Source of the DNA: Azolla caroliniana
Taxonomy: Eukaryota > Polypodiophyta
Assembly: GCA_043228905.1 (NCBI GenBank)
Contig: JBHGNT010000011.1
Span: 18,662,001 to 18,726,000 of the forward strand
Direction of reading: 5' to 3'
Length of the DNA: 64,000 nt
The notes under the pieces were generated by a model that searched no databases, had not been told where the DNA came from, and saw only the letters and a list, made by a program, of their open reading frames with translations. The translations under genes were made by a program, and so were the position numbers. This document shows positions 1 to 12,714 of this stretch, one piece after another. Every line of letters begins with the position of its first letter. Within the stretch, counting starts at the first letter, position 1.

Positions 1-18
1 TTTGTTATATCTCTGCAG

Positions 19-3000
19 CATCTTAGAGTTTTGGATCACACGAAATTAGTTGTATTTCCCGCAGAGCCTGACCGCAAGAAGCTTCATTTTGCTTTGTTCA
101 ACTTACGAAACATGCTTCCCAAAGTGATTGTCAAGGTTTTCCTCTTTTTGTTTGAATTAAAATACAAGGAACTTGAGCTATGCTCTATTTTTGTCAACCA
201 TTTTTAAAAAACAATTCTACAGGGCATCCCTACAGTAGAACGGGCTGTGATCAATCAAGATAAAGGAAAATATAATCTTCTTGTTGAAGGGTTTGTACCT
301 TGCTCTCTGTTTCTCTCTAAAAGCATGTCTACTCTGTAATTGATCTTTTATAATTCGTAAAGGTGATGAAATGATATGATAAACTCAGGACGAACCTTGC
401 TGCTGTTATGGGCACTGCTGGTGTTGATGGTTTGAATACTAAGAGCAACCATGTATTTGAGGCTGAGCATACACTTGGGATTGAAGCTGCTCGAAAGTGC
501 ATCATTGATGAGATTCAGTATACTATGGCCAGTCATGGAATGAGCATAGATATTAGACATATGATGCTCCTTGCAGATGTCATGACATATAAGGCATGTA
601 TATATCTTCTACCAGTTTTGTTCATAAACCATTTTCTGCATTTAATTGTACCAATATTTATGAATTGTAGTTTTCTAATAAGACGTTAAAGTCATCCATT
701 AGTTAGGAGGTAATATGTACAGCAAAAATTGCAATGATATTGAAATGAGGAGGCCAGGAGATAATGCTGGACTTGGAACAGGAGTAACAGGAGACAGACA
801 GAAAGAAAAAAAGAAAGAAAAAGAAAAAAAGAAAAAAAGAAAAATTTAACGTGTTGTAAGAGGCCAATATGGCCTATTAGACCAAACAAGAGATTACATC
901 TTAAAATATTGTCTTGTCTATGAGAACAACAAACCAAAATAAATGTAACTGAATAAAAAAGTAAATAGAAATAGAATAAAATGTGACTGAAGAATCTCGT
1001 CATGTATACATCTAAGATTCTCAAGTCTGTTATATTGTAACTTTTCTCTTCAAAAGATCTCTAACATATGTCAATCCAGAATGGAGAGGTCCCTTAAGTG
1101 AGGGAATCACTTGTGATGGTGGGAGACAATGGCCTTTATTTGTTGATGACAAGGGTGATGAGATTGCGGTCCATGAGGCCAGGGTCCAATCTATTGTTAG
1201 CCCCTTTGCAGTGTCCTAGTTGGGGCCCCGTTTGTGAAGCCCTTGATTGATTGTAGCATGAGTAGGAGTGATTCGGCTAAAGAAAGTTGTGATTGTTCTT
1301 TGCTGATGAGCTTGTGTGGCTGTATTGTCCTAGTCGGGGCCCCGTTTGTGAAGCCCTTGATTGACTTGTAGCATGAGTAGGAGTGATTAGGCTAAAGAAA
1401 GTTGTGATTGTTCTTTGCTGATGAGCTTGTGTGGCTGTATTGTCGTCTTTCAGCAGCTTCTCCACGTGACTCTTGAGTTCTAGCAAGAAAAGCCCCAGGC
1501 ACTCTTGGTCCTCATTTTCTTGGAGTTCCCTGGTGATCTGTTTTATTAGAATGTGATTTTAATTCACTCAAGCCAGGTCAAACTCAATATGTCCCAGAAG
1601 AGAGCTATAATGTGAATGGGTCTTTACAAATGCTGAAGCTAATGTTGATTTTGTACCTTTGAGAGGCACGTAGTGAGAACATCTGCAGGATCCTGTGTAA
1701 CTGATTTTATGCAATGAGATGAGTCCACCCTAACACGTCCTTGATGAAGTGACATCACACATCAATGTCCAAGGTCATTACAGAGACATCCAACCATATG
1801 GTGTCTAAAATGTTCTTAGTGCATTGCACGAAACATGGCATCTGTAGCCAACCATATGGCAGTTTGGTTATCAAAGTGTAGGAATGGTGTCCTCTCACGT
1901 AAACCAAGGTCATAACAGAGACATGCCAACCATATGGCATCTTTGGACGCTTTAGTTGCTGAAATATGGTATATTGTCAGTTGTAGTTAATGCAACAATC
2001 CTCTGAAATCTGGAACGTCGTGACTGCACCACAAGTTAGTGTAAATACATATCTGCTAGTGGATTTGCCTGTATTTACATTATCTGTCATATCGGGTTCA
2101 CAGAATCCATGTAATCTGAATGGCTTTTCATAACATAGACATTCATCTTTTGTCCCCTTCAAAGATCTCATAATTGCCTTGATGGCGTCGACATATAGCA
2201 CCAAAATGATGGGGTTGGCATCGACATCATGTTGTGTAGAGATAATCATCTGCATAGCTCGTTTTTAACCCATGTGGTAACATAGAAGTTTTGTACTTTT
2301 TATACCATGGTCTACGAGCTTGATTCAGCCACCAAATGTTGCTTATCCAGAATTGCAACCCATCTGGCTTTCTCACATATAGCTCTTCTTCAATACCACC
2401 AAGCAAGAAAGTAATCTTACATCCATCTGGTAAAGCTTCAATGCAAAAAGCTGCAATAGGAGGAAACAAAATCTGCAAGGTGGTCATTTTGACGACATGG
2501 GCAATCTTGATTTTATACACCCACCTATCATAAATGATACTTGTTCCTTGGGCAATTCAATCAAGTCCCAAGGATATTTGCAATCAAAGCTTCTTCTTCT
2601 TTTTGCATTGCAATCTGCCTGTAATTCCAGATGGTCCTAACCTAGACCTCTGAGGCATGCAGAAAACTGTCCAAGTTGTCTCGAAAGGTTTGAAGAAGGA
2701 ATCTCCCACAGATTTGTTTGTGAACTGGACGCCACATGCTGTCTGGTACACAAAACTTGAAGGCATGCTTCAAAAAATCTGGAGCATCAAAATATGAGAA
2801 GCCCCCAATCAGCTGGCCTAAACCTAGATGGGTCGACATCAGTGGGCAACCATGAACTTATTTGTTTCTCTTTCAGCTCATCTTATTCTACGAATTGTAA
2901 TGTGTTGTGACAAAATATTTTCTCTAGCCATACCTCGTATAGATAAGCATCTTCCAAAATGGGTTGTTCAATTGGAGCTAGTACTTGTCCAAAAATAAAT

Positions 3001-4087
3001 GGCACATACTTCAATACTAAGTACATCTTAACCAGACAACAGAGAATATTCTTCTAGTAGACCTGACTAGTCAATCCCATTAACCTACTTCCCGCTTTCA
3101 TAAATACATTCTATATTACTCATCCATGGTTTCCCTCATTGACACCTCATCGACCCATATGGTTTGGTTGCACAATAGCTACTCCTCATTTTGGGGTGCT
3201 ATCACAAAATGTGCACTCTTTAGAATACATGTGGAGATGAACTCACAACATGAGGGTGATCATTGACTATATGTAACTAGGTGCAGAGTGATCTCAAGAG
3301 GGTAGTCTGAACCCATGAAACATCATTTTGTAGACTATACTATGCTCTGTTTTGATAAGACAGACCACTTTGTCCACATACACTCCTTTCAAATTATCTC
3401 CATTGTCATAATATATCATGTATGCTTTTTCACACACATGTGCAAAGTGAATTCTTGAGATGAGGCGTCAATGTGGGAAACCACAGTCTGTAAAGGAACA
3501 ACTCAATGGTTCAAAGAGTATGTCTTCTGGCCTTTGAGTTGGTATGACATGAGAACATTGCTGAAATAAATTGATATTCGTTTACATTTTTAAGCATGGA
3601 AAGAGAAACATTTGCCATTCAACATGTATTTACTGCTATTATTCAACTTGTCAATTGAATGAGTCTCTTACAGTTGTAAATTAAGGTGGAAGGCTTTTAG
3701 AGCTGCTATGTAAGATGGAAGTCTGTTGGATCTTCAATGCTGAGAATTTTGTGTGTCAACAGGGAGAGGTCCTTGGAATTACCCGCTTTGGAATTGCTAA
3801 AATGAAAGATAGTGTACTCATGTTGGCGTCCTTTGAAAAAACTACAGACCATCTTTTTGATGCAGCTGTTCATGGTCGACTTGATCAAATTGAGGGAGTT
3901 AGTGAATGTATTATTATGGGTATCCCAATGCCAATCGGCACTGGTCTACTAAAGATACGGCAGAAGTAAGCCATCCTTACTGTGTTTGTATTTGCCTGTG
4001 AGAGAGATGGGCAAATAACCTGTATTTTTTTGCAGGGTGGATGCTTTACCCAAGCTGGACTATGGTTTGTCGAGCACATTATTGTAA
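19..4087 (+). CDS. NRPC1: DNA-directed RNA polymerase III largest subunit, C-terminal exons (partial)
   Basis: This is the 3' end of the gene for the largest catalytic subunit of Pol III, the nuclear enzyme that makes tRNA, 5S rRNA and other small RNAs. I join exons 19-135, 223-290, 389-593, 3763-3965 and 4036-4087 (stop TAA), giving 214 codons in continuous phase. Diagnostic blocks are [78 protein letters not shown] and GVSECIIMG, the highly conserved C-terminal part of RPC1 proteins. The protein ends shortly after a DALPKLDYG motif. The third visible intron uses a GC donor (gcatgt) with a normal AG acceptor and holds a dead Copia element. The upstream exons lie outside the window; the sequence opens in an intron whose acceptor AG is at 17-18. 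Confidence 0.93.
799..846. repeat. GAAA/purine-rich microsatellite
   Basis: A run of interrupted GAAA/GAAAA units inside the large NRPC1 intron. It looks like simple sequence next to a transposon-derived segment. I see no coding potential. Confidence 0.8.
847..1510. repeat. Dispersed repeat, copy 1 (probable LTR-element fragment)
   Basis: The start of this segment (aagaggccaatatggcct, then acaagagattacatctta, then a gtcttgt block) recurs at about 47390-47450. A later block (cccttgattgacttgtag, atgagtaggagtg, gttctttgctgatga, tgagttctagcaagaa) recurs at about 48110-48240. Both copies keep the same order and orientation. Here the segment sits beside a Copia pol remnant on the minus strand, so it may be the 3' part of that element. 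Target duplications and LTR ends are not identifiable by eye. Confidence 0.5.
1213..1442. repeat. Two-copy tandem duplication, 114-bp unit
   Basis: The unit beginning gtcctagt(t/c)ggggcccc at 1213 is repeated from 1327 with a few substitutions and a one-base insertion. It lies inside the dispersed repeat within the NRPC1 intron. The high identity suggests a fairly recent local duplication. Confidence 0.85.
1977..3300 (-). mobile_element. Degenerate Ty1/Copia retrotransposon pol fragment
   Basis: Minus-strand translations show eroded Copia pol. A reverse-transcriptase-like stretch (2227-2520) contains [16 protein letters not shown], then [20 protein letters not shown], then a [10 protein letters not shown]-like motif. 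A connection/RNase H stretch (1977-2255) contains [32 protein letters not shown] and GAVTTFQ. Around 3165-3260 a phrase resembling the integrase EF(T/I)S...TPQQNG region can be read. The order integrase, RT, RNase H along the minus strand is that of Copia. Reading frames are broken and no coding function is possible. The element sits antisense in an NRPC1 intron. Confidence 0.75.
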
Positions 4088-7000
4088 CATAGAGATTTTT
4101 GCCGTTTCCCCTGGATTGAATTACAATCCTTTGGTTCAAGAGTATGACAGCAAGATAGTGGAGACAGTTAATGTCTATATCTATTCATCAGATAGTAGTC
4201 GGGGCCCAAGATAACTGCTTGGACATCATCCTTTGGCTCATTTCTCCTCTATGTGCATCCTAAAAGTGATAGATGCGAAGGGGTTCTCCTGTTTTCTATT
4301 TTTTGGTTCTTTTCATAATTGCAGCCTTGCAAGATGAGGATGGTGTATTGAAATAGCGAGCCCTCGATCTTTTCGAAGATTCTCCACGCTAAAATGCAAG
4401 AAAAGCTTGAAGTGGATCCTTTCAAATTGCATAGGTTATTATTTTTTGTTGGACAGTAACAATAAATTATCTCTGGTATTGTGGATATAAAACAACAGAT
4501 TCTGGTAATCAACATGCAATTGCTATTATTCGGCCTCCCCATAGAAGAGAGCCATTATTAATTTATTTATTTTATGAAAGAGAGAAGATACCTAATGCCA
4601 AACAGAACAGCAATCAAGATATTTGTATTTATGCATGGTTATTAAGTTTCTTGTGGGAGGCATCCATAAATAGATGAATTCTCATGGGTCTCTGGGCGCT
4701 GGTTTGAGAAATTGAGTTTTCATTAAGTTGTACCATGTAATGAATGATTAATATAGCCAAGGTTGGCTATTGTGAAGAGGTCGGAATCCTAGACATTAGA
4801 ATCCTAATTGGAATGACCACATGGCTCTCGAGCTTTTATTGGTCATGGATCTTTTGGTCTACAAATTAGTCGCGATTTATCCTTTTCACAATGGCAATGT
4901 GATGAGTATGGAGGCATGTAAGAAGTGTTTGTGAACTGAGCATTCTAAGTTCTTTGGAGGAAGTTTGAGGGAAGAGGTAGAAACCCCAAAAACAGGAGTG
5001 AGGGCAAGGGTCTAGGTTAGAGTTGCATATTGTCTTGTCCAATTTGAAGTGAAAATAGAAAATAAATAGTTGTTGAATAAGATAATTAAAGACAACAAAA
5101 ATGGCACCTCTTGGTAACGAAGAGTTGGAAGACCCCAATTGAGTTTATTGTATAAGAGGTTTTGAATAAATGAAGAAATATGTACTTCAACTTTTGTATG
5201 CATAATGACTTAATTTCAAATCCAAGAACGTTGATCGTTTGTGGATGAATAATTTATCACAACATAGGCCCCAAAGGTTGGTCCGTCTTTTATTTATACT
5301 TAATAGAAGATAATATTGTAACACAAAGTCTAAAACCATGACAATTAGCATCTTAAGCCTATTTGAAAGCCAAAACCCATACCGAGTGCTTTCAAAATCT
5401 TCTGTAAGGCATGTAAGGCTGAAGCATCCCATTATTTATTGCGAACATAGACCTAAGCAACTACAAGCAACACACATTGTTTTAAAATTAGGTAATGAAT
5501 TGATTGCCTCTACTTGGGTAGAATCCATTTGTATGCCTCATTTTGAAACAATGCACAAAGGGAAATATATCTCTTCTAAAAAGAACTCACTTTTCTTTGC
5601 ATTATAAGAAATCTCTTATTTTATATATGTATCTCATCGAAAATCACAATTAAATAGTTCATGTGCACGTGTTCATTTTTACATGCACTTTTGTGCCATT
5701 AAGGCGTTTCATTTAGATGGTACATAATACAAATGCGAATATTAGGTTCTATGCATGATTCTATTGAAAGTGATTGAGAATTTTGTAAGTGAAAAAGTCT
5801 AACGTTCCAAAAAGTAGTCTAACCCGCAACCTTAATCTACATCCTTATTCCTTATCCAAATATGGTGATATTTGTTTTTTAAATCAATTTGGTAAATATT
5901 GCCCCTCGAATAAATGGTTGAGAATATCAACACCATTGGTGTTAGAAATATGTTTCTTGATTGTGTTCCTATGCAACACATGATAGTGAATACAAATATT
6001 CCAAGAACGATATTGCTTTTGTAAGAAAAATAGAAGAAAATGGTAAGTGAATGAAGTGGGCACACAATGTGTGGTGTGCTAGGCATATGGAATATCACTA
6101 ATAAATTTATGAACGTTCAATATCTTGTGGGTAAACTGCTATTTAGTGCAAATGTTGTAACTATGTAGAAGAGAGAGGAGTGGTCTATAAGAAATGAAAC
6201 CCTTTCCTTAGTTGTGTTAGATCTTCTTAACATCATCTCAAGGGATTCATGAGTTTGTGCTTGCTTGGTCTTCAAGCGTTTGCGAGGATTGATAATAGAC
6301 TAAGTGATAACATTTTGGGGCATACAATTGCATTAATATGTTGTTGATGGCTATGTCGAGGCATTGACAAATACATGGAAGTCTTTGTTCCAATATGAAG
6401 GTTGCACTACCTTGGACAACATTACTTTGAGGGCACGAAATGCTTTCTCTTATATTTTTGTCCATAAATACAAAATGAGTTGGATGACATTTAGGAGCAA
6501 GTTTGTGACTATGCCAATTGATTTGGCCAAGGAATCATGTGAATTCTAGTGTCAAGGAAAGCTTCTACGTTGCCAAGGAAATCTCGTGTTTACTCACAAT
6601 TTTAGGTTTTAGGCTAAAGGTATCGATCGTTAGGTCATTTACCTTGACGCATGTTGATCTACTAAAGAAAACTTGGGAAACTTCATTCTTTCTTGTTAAA
6701 ATATGCTTCAAACTATTTAAAAAATATTGTGCACCTTCTAGTTCATGCCAATATACAAAATATTGCCACATTGTTAAACATGTGTTTTCTCATATTGTTC
6801 GCATTAACACTATCCGCAACCCTTTTGGATGAGTAGATGTCACTCTAATTGGGTCACCCTACCATAATGATATAATCAAAGGTCTTTACCTTTAAGTTGA
6901 ATGAGAAAACCAAAGTACTTTGAATGAACAAGTTGATATCATCGATTCAAAATGTTTGAGCTCTCACATCCTAGAATTATCCACAAGGAAACCATGATAG

Positions 7001-7860
7001 AGCCTCTTATTTGCCATTTATGGACTCATGTGGAGCAACACCCATAATCCCTATTTTATTACCGAAATTCAAAGTAGAAGGAAATACCCATACGGTGACT
7101 AACTAATCTAAGCTAAATTGAAAAATGAGTTAGAAGTAAATACAAGGAAAACTAATACTAAAAAATGATGTACTACATTTGGGCTTGATGAATTCATTTG
7201 ATAAACAAACATTACATGTGAAGTAACTAAGTGGACAATAGTGAACTTTAATACTAGCGAATCAAGCTCAAAGAAAAGATTTACAAGTAGGTCCTCCTAT
7301 AAGTTGGATGGAGGTCACATTGCTTATTGCAAAGTAGTTTGGATAAAGGGCACAAATTTGCGAGCAAACATCACTTCCTATGACTATGCGATTGATCTAG
7401 GCCATGCCCATCTACACACATAAAATTTGATATGATTTATATGAATAAGTCAAAAATTGGATAGTAAGATGTCTTCAACAACTATTGTTGGGTGTGCCCA
7501 ACAACATGTGCCCAACAAGGTATGCATGTCTATTCATGTGAAATATACAATTCCTTTGTTCTCCTCAATAATGGTTATGTTGGTTCAAAAGACGCGGGAT
7601 TAGTAATCGGGAATGGTTTGGGAGTATAAAGCTACATGCATTTCAAACCAACCAATTGAAAGTTTTGAAGACTAATTGCCACACTGAATTGAACCATGCA
7701 TGTGTAAATAATTCAAACCGAACCATTTGAGGGCCAAACCATCCGAGGAGTTTTGGAGCTCAAATCAAAGAGAAGCTATTGTGGCTTGATCTCCTGAACA
7801 TTGTTGTTTTCTTGGGTCAATTTGTTCTAAGAAGCTATTGGTGGAGCAAGAGGTTTATAT
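4088..7860. other. Intergenic region, no gene seen
   Basis: About 3.8 kb of AT-rich DNA between the NRPC1 stop and repeats upstream of the trihelix gene. All open frames are short, lack splice-supported partners and show no protein family I recognise. No tRNA or other RNA gene was found by eye. Confidence 0.6.
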
Positions 7861-7863
7861 CAT

Positions 7864-7935
7864 CACATACACATACATACATAGATATACACACATACAT
7901 ACATACATATACACACAATACATACAATACATACA
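7864..7935. repeat. CATA/ACAT microsatellite
   Basis: Repeats of acatac/catacata about 580 bp upstream of the trihelix start codon. Simple sequence, no coding signal. Confidence 0.85.
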
Positions 7936-8137
7936 CTGTAGAGAATGTAGAGGTTCCTCCTCCCTCCTCCAAGGTGTCAAAGATTAGAAGTACATTATGG
8001 AGGTGTCCAAGGTCATCAAGTGTCAACCAATCAAGCGATTGTGTTGCGGATCGAAACAAGTGGATATAACATCCAATTACAATTCTTCGATCGCAGAGCA
8101 TGTAGAGGGAGGGAGGGATTGGTGAGTCCTCGTGCTC

Positions 8138-8197
8138 TACATATACATATACAATTCTATACTATACATATACTATACTATACTATACATATACTGT

Positions 8198-8243
<46 letters not shown>

Positions 8244-8245
8244 TG
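8138..8245. repeat. ATACAT / TATAC microsatellite
   Basis: A mixed tract of tactata and atacat units, ending in a pure (ATACAT)n run near 8199-8240. It lies about 270 bp upstream of the trihelix start codon, so it is inside or just upstream of that promoter. Confidence 0.9.
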
Positions 8246-8509
8246 TACACACACACATGCTTTCTTCATCCCACTCCATTTTCAAATTCTTCGTCTTTCT
8301 CTTCATTTAGCACCAACAGAGAAGGCCACTCACTTCTTCTTCTTCTTTTGCAAGGATTTCAACCCACACCAGGTACTCTGTTTTCTGCCCTTTCTTGAAT
8401 CTAACCTAATTGTCAGGGCGTCCCACCTACCTGAAATAAAAGAAACCCTAAAATATTTTAAACTGTTAAATCTCTTTTTGCGTGTCTGTGTTGTGTGTCT
8501 GCTCACACC

Positions 8510-9379
8510 ATGGGGAGTGATGATGAGGATGATGGTGGTAGTAGAAAGCTCAAACCATTCCACACGTGTGAATGGACCCCTGATGCAGTCTTCTGTCTCA
8601 TGGGGAAGTATGGTGAGAAATATGCAATTGGAAGAGGTTTGCTAAGAAACACTGACTGGGAAGAAGTGGTACATAATGTGAATTCAATGTGTCATGCTCA
8701 AAGCCAGATCAAAACAGTGAAGCAATGCAAAGACAAGATTGATAGCTTGAAAAAGAGGTATAAAACAGAGAAAACAAAGATTTTGGGTGGTGGTTCTTCT
8801 TCCTCCACATGGATTTTCTTCAACAAAATGGATGAAATCATGAAGTCTGTGCCAATAACCATCAGGGCAACTCCAAAGATAGTGAAATTAGCCACACTTA
8901 GCTCTTGCGGTGAAGATTCCGTTTCAACAAGAAGCTCTCCGATAAGAGAGAGTGACAGTGAGCAAGGTCGATCTTCCCAAAGGAAAGAGAAAACCACACC
9001 CTTAGACGACTGTTCAGATCTTGAGTCATCGTCCTCAGATGATGATGATGATGACGACGATGAAGAAGAGGAGGAAGATGAAGGCGAGGATATACACAGA
9101 AATGATCCTATTGGTGGAGATTGTCAGAAGAAGATAGAACAGTTCTCTGATACCATTCGCAAAATTCTCACAAAGAAAAGGCAAGTGTGCCTTCATCCTG
9201 TAAAAGCTTTGGCTGATGCTATTGTCGAGTTCTCAGATGTGTATGCAAGAATTGAGATAGCCAAAATGGAAGTTTATACTGATATGCAACTTGAAATAGC
9301 CAAACTTCAGAGTAGGAAAGAGAAACCTAAAAGAAGGAAAACAAGATTGTCTGGTTTCTCAGATTCTGAGATGCTATGA
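8510..9379 (+). CDS. Trihelix transcription factor, SIP1/ASIL type
   Basis: This is an intronless ORF of 289 residues. The ATG at 8510 (accATGG context) is preferred; the open frame extends upstream only through a GTG. Residues about 20-110 form a trihelix (Myb/SANT-like) DNA-binding domain. W21 starts helix 1 (EWTPDAVFCLMGKYGEKYA), W49 lies in helix 2 (NTDWEEVV), and KTVKQCKDKIDSLKKRYK forms helix 3 with Ile in place of the third Trp, as in the SIP1 clade. A STWIFFNKMDEIM segment follows, as in ASIL proteins. Residues about 175-200 are an Asp/Glu-rich acidic block, and a basic, probably helical C-terminus ends near KRRKTR. It is a nuclear DNA-binding regulator; targets cannot be read from sequence. 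A possible 5'-UTR donor (cag|gtactc, near 8369) hints at an untranslated first exon. Confidence 0.85.
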   Translation: MGSDDEDDGGSRKLKPFHTCEWTPDAVFCLMGKYGEKYAIGRGLLRNTDWEEVVHNVNSMCHAQSQIKTVKQCKDKIDSLKKRYKTEKTKILGGGSSSSTWIFFNKMDEIMKSVPITIRATPKIVKLATLSSCGEDSVSTRSSPIRESDSEQGRSSQRKEKTTPLDDCSDLESSSSDDDDDDDDEEEEEDEGEDIHRNDPIGGDCQKKIEQFSDTIRKILTKKRQVCLHPVKALADAIVEFSDVYARIEIAKMEVYTDMQLEIAKLQSRKEKPKRRKTRLSGFSDSEML

Positions 9380-12300
9380 GTTTGATATGTTTGTAGACAG
9401 TTGCTCACCCTAAGCCATAACTTGTTGCTCCATCTATTATATAGGAGCTTTTTTATGAAAAATCATTGAATGAATATGTTTGTTTTGATTGTAGAAATTG
9501 CTTGCCTCAGCCATAAACTCTGCTCCCAATCTTTGATTGAGGAGCTTTTTGATGAACAATCACGGCAAGATCATGGTTGGATGCATGATTTTGTAAACGT
9601 GGCGCTTGCACCTTCATTAGAACAAGATGGTTTTTAAGAGAAGGCATGATTATGAGTGTTGCTTGCACCATCATTTGTACCTCTAGTCGAATGAATGATT
9701 GTTGGTTTGAAACATCATTTGAACCTCAAGTGCAATGATTGTTTGTTTTGAAACATGTTTCATTATTAGAGCAAGTTGGTTTTTGAGAGATGTACATGTA
9801 CTAAGGAAATGTGTTCTTTGCATATGTCTGAGCTTGTTGCAAATTTTTCAGTGTTTGTTTGATAACCTTTATTAGTATTTCAATAAGTTAATATTAACAG
9901 TTGTGGTTTAAATCCAATTTATTTCTGAATTGTTCCATCAACATGTAAGAAACAACTTCATTTTTTTATGAGGTAACCTTTAAATTTTTTGGTGCGATTT
10001 AACAATTCGTGCTTATTACAAATGCTATAATAAATGTATGTACTAATAAAGAACTGCGTTCGATTGATACATTGGTTCCCCCATATTGGCGTTCGAGTTG
10101 GGGCTAGCATGGGTATGTGATGTTCTCATTACCCAACCCATATTGATGTTGAGCACTTTTGCTGTTGTCATTTGAAGAGGTGGTCATCGCAACATACTAC
10201 CTACCTGTGAGGTAAATTGATTGGCAGGTTTGGCAAGGCAAAATGCACAAGACTTGTACATCATGAGGGAGGCCCATCCCGAAGAATTTTCAATGCCTCG
10301 ATGACAAGAGAGCTAGTAGAATGCAAGGGCATTGGTAGAAGTTAGAACCATGGAAGATATCTTGGAGGTTCCAAACCTTGTTTGTTGTGTGTCATGCTTT
10401 GTCAACTTCTGTATTTGTTGCTTCAAAATTGATGTGGAAGGCTTACTAGTTTTATACAAAGAGGTACAAGGTGAGTAGGAGCACAACTCAATTAATATTG
10501 GTTGTGTGAGGAGTGAGGCTCCTCTCATCAATATTGACTATTGGATAGGTATTATTCTTCTCTATGTTAACTATTCTTCCCTATATATATTGCTTTTCTC
10601 TTCTTATATAGAGTGACGAGTGTGATATGTGAACCATCGGTGCCACCTTCAATGTACCATCGGAAGTATTTGTTGGCCTCTTAAAGTATTTGCTTGCGTA
10701 TCATTAAGTGCTTGAATCTTGGGAGATATGTTAATGCTTATTAATTACATTGTAGTTTGATCCTCGACACATTTATTAGCTCATATGCTTACATTAATTT
10801 ATCATTACAATTTAGTGGGATGGCCAACAATCACTAAGACTATGTGTACAATCAGATTTACCCATATGTTTCTCAATGCGATGGTTGGAAATCTTTGCTA
10901 GATTATGTGTACAATCAATTGACAATATTTGATATGCAATGTTCTATCAAAATCCTACCCCATTCATCTACCTTTACTTGATATGCCATCATGTTGATCA
11001 ACATATATACCTGATATATTTCCACTTAGAATACTTTTCGTTTCTCAAACCCTTCTTATCATAATATACAAACTCATGGTGAGAAATCTATTGCACACAA
11101 GGTTGTCTAGAGTGGATATAAGAATGTGTTTAATAACATATTTTTTAGCTTGTTATCTTGTAGAATAGTATTTAGCATCCACCATTGCTAATTGCATTCC
11201 ACCAACTCCATGGTTTGTTGCTTTCAATTATAAAACTTGGAATGTATTCCATTTGGGAACAATTCCTATAAACTTGCAATGTTTGGAAGGTTTACCAACT
11301 CAACGCTTGTCACTTAAAAGATAGTTGGAGCTCCATCAATTAGGAGGCTTGCAATTCCATCGCATTTAGTCCTCGAGATAGATTATTCACATTCCATATG
11401 CTAAGTAATGCAACAACACATTAGTCCAAAATCTCTTGTTGAATGACAAGAACAAGTCTTGTTCTAGAAGGTTGTGGTGTATTGGTGAAGAGTTTCTTTC
11501 TCTCTCCTTGATCATCTTGTCTTCAACCCCTTTATTTTCTTCCTTTGTTGTCTTTCTCCACTACCATTACCCTAGTATGCATAGCTTCCTTCTTAATATG
11601 CTTTTCATTATGCTCCTATAGGCTATCAATATCTTTAGTGAACTCAAAAGATCACTTGAAGTAAAAGTCAAGTGTCTACAAGGTTATGCTCATATGTTTG
11701 AATTATTTTTTAGGGTATCACTCGAATCTCGATGCCAATGTCTTCCTCCTCAATTATTGATTCCCATTGATCCCGCGGTGCGCCATTGTTCGTGTTTCGT
11801 TTTGCCTCCGTTTAAAATCTATTGTGGCAATGATATTGCAAGAGGGGGAGTGGGAAAATAGCTCATTGTCGTGATGGAGTAAAATATTGAATGCCTTTTG
11901 TTTTAGCATATCCCTCATTTACTAATCACTTAATGAGAGAACAATATTCTACTTCCCTCCACAAGGGGGAATAAAAGAAACAATTGGTTCTATTTCACTC
12001 CATTTCAAAAGTGACCCTTGAAGGTACGTAGTTGAAGGACTAGAGCGTGCAACTATAAACCATGGTGTCACAAGATCTTAATCCTTCTTTATCCACAAGA
12101 ACCGATCATCCTGGAAATGCGCTTACTATCTTGGGCAATGAGCCTTTTTCTTATCTAGTGTGGATGGGTTTGTTTAATGGTACATGACATACATCATATT
12201 TATTTGTTTTTTGTTTTGCAATTTGTTGTGGTTGCCAAAAACATTTTATAGTTGAAAGTTGCAATATGTATATATTTAATGTTGATATGCATCATGTTTA

Positions 12301-12580
12301 TCTACCATATGTTATGCAATTCATCAATCTTTGCCAAAAGTGCAAACCGTTGAAAACCTTAATCAAATTTTCATTATGTTTACTAATGTAGATGGTTCTA
12401 AACTCTTGCTATAGGCTATTTTCATGTGGTGATGTAGACATGTGTTCATGAATTACTATGTGGAATGGATAAAAATGCATGCTACTCTTTGTCTTTTTCA
12501 TATGAAGAGATGATCCCTTAGATATTTTGGATGAAAGTTCGTGATACATTTTAGCTTTGAGTAGTCAAATGTGAAGTGTT
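9380..12580. other. Intergenic region, no gene seen
   Basis: About 3.2 kb after the trihelix stop. The first 500 bp contain loosely repeated phrases (gcttgcacc.tcatt, tgaaacat.atttgaacctc) that may be 3' UTR or decayed repeat. No recognised ORF, RNA gene or clear transposon was found. Confidence 0.6.
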
Positions 12581-12583
12581 TTC

Positions 12584-12714
12584 TTGCTGACCCGATCCAG
12601 AATGTAAATGATGATTGTGGGATGTGCGCGATGAAAATGACTCGAGAGTCTCTTGGCTTTCTTGCTAACTCGAGCTAGAATGTAAATGATTTTGTGGGAT
12701 CCCATGCAATGAAG
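12584..12714. repeat. Imperfect tandem duplication, about 76-bp spacing
   Basis: The phrase cttgctgacccgatccagaa followed by tgtaaatgat recurs at 12660 as cttgctaactcgagctagaa plus tgtaaatgat. Each is followed by a gtgggat block and an atgaa block. An old two-copy local duplication about 1.2 kb upstream of the MADS gene. Confidence 0.6.
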
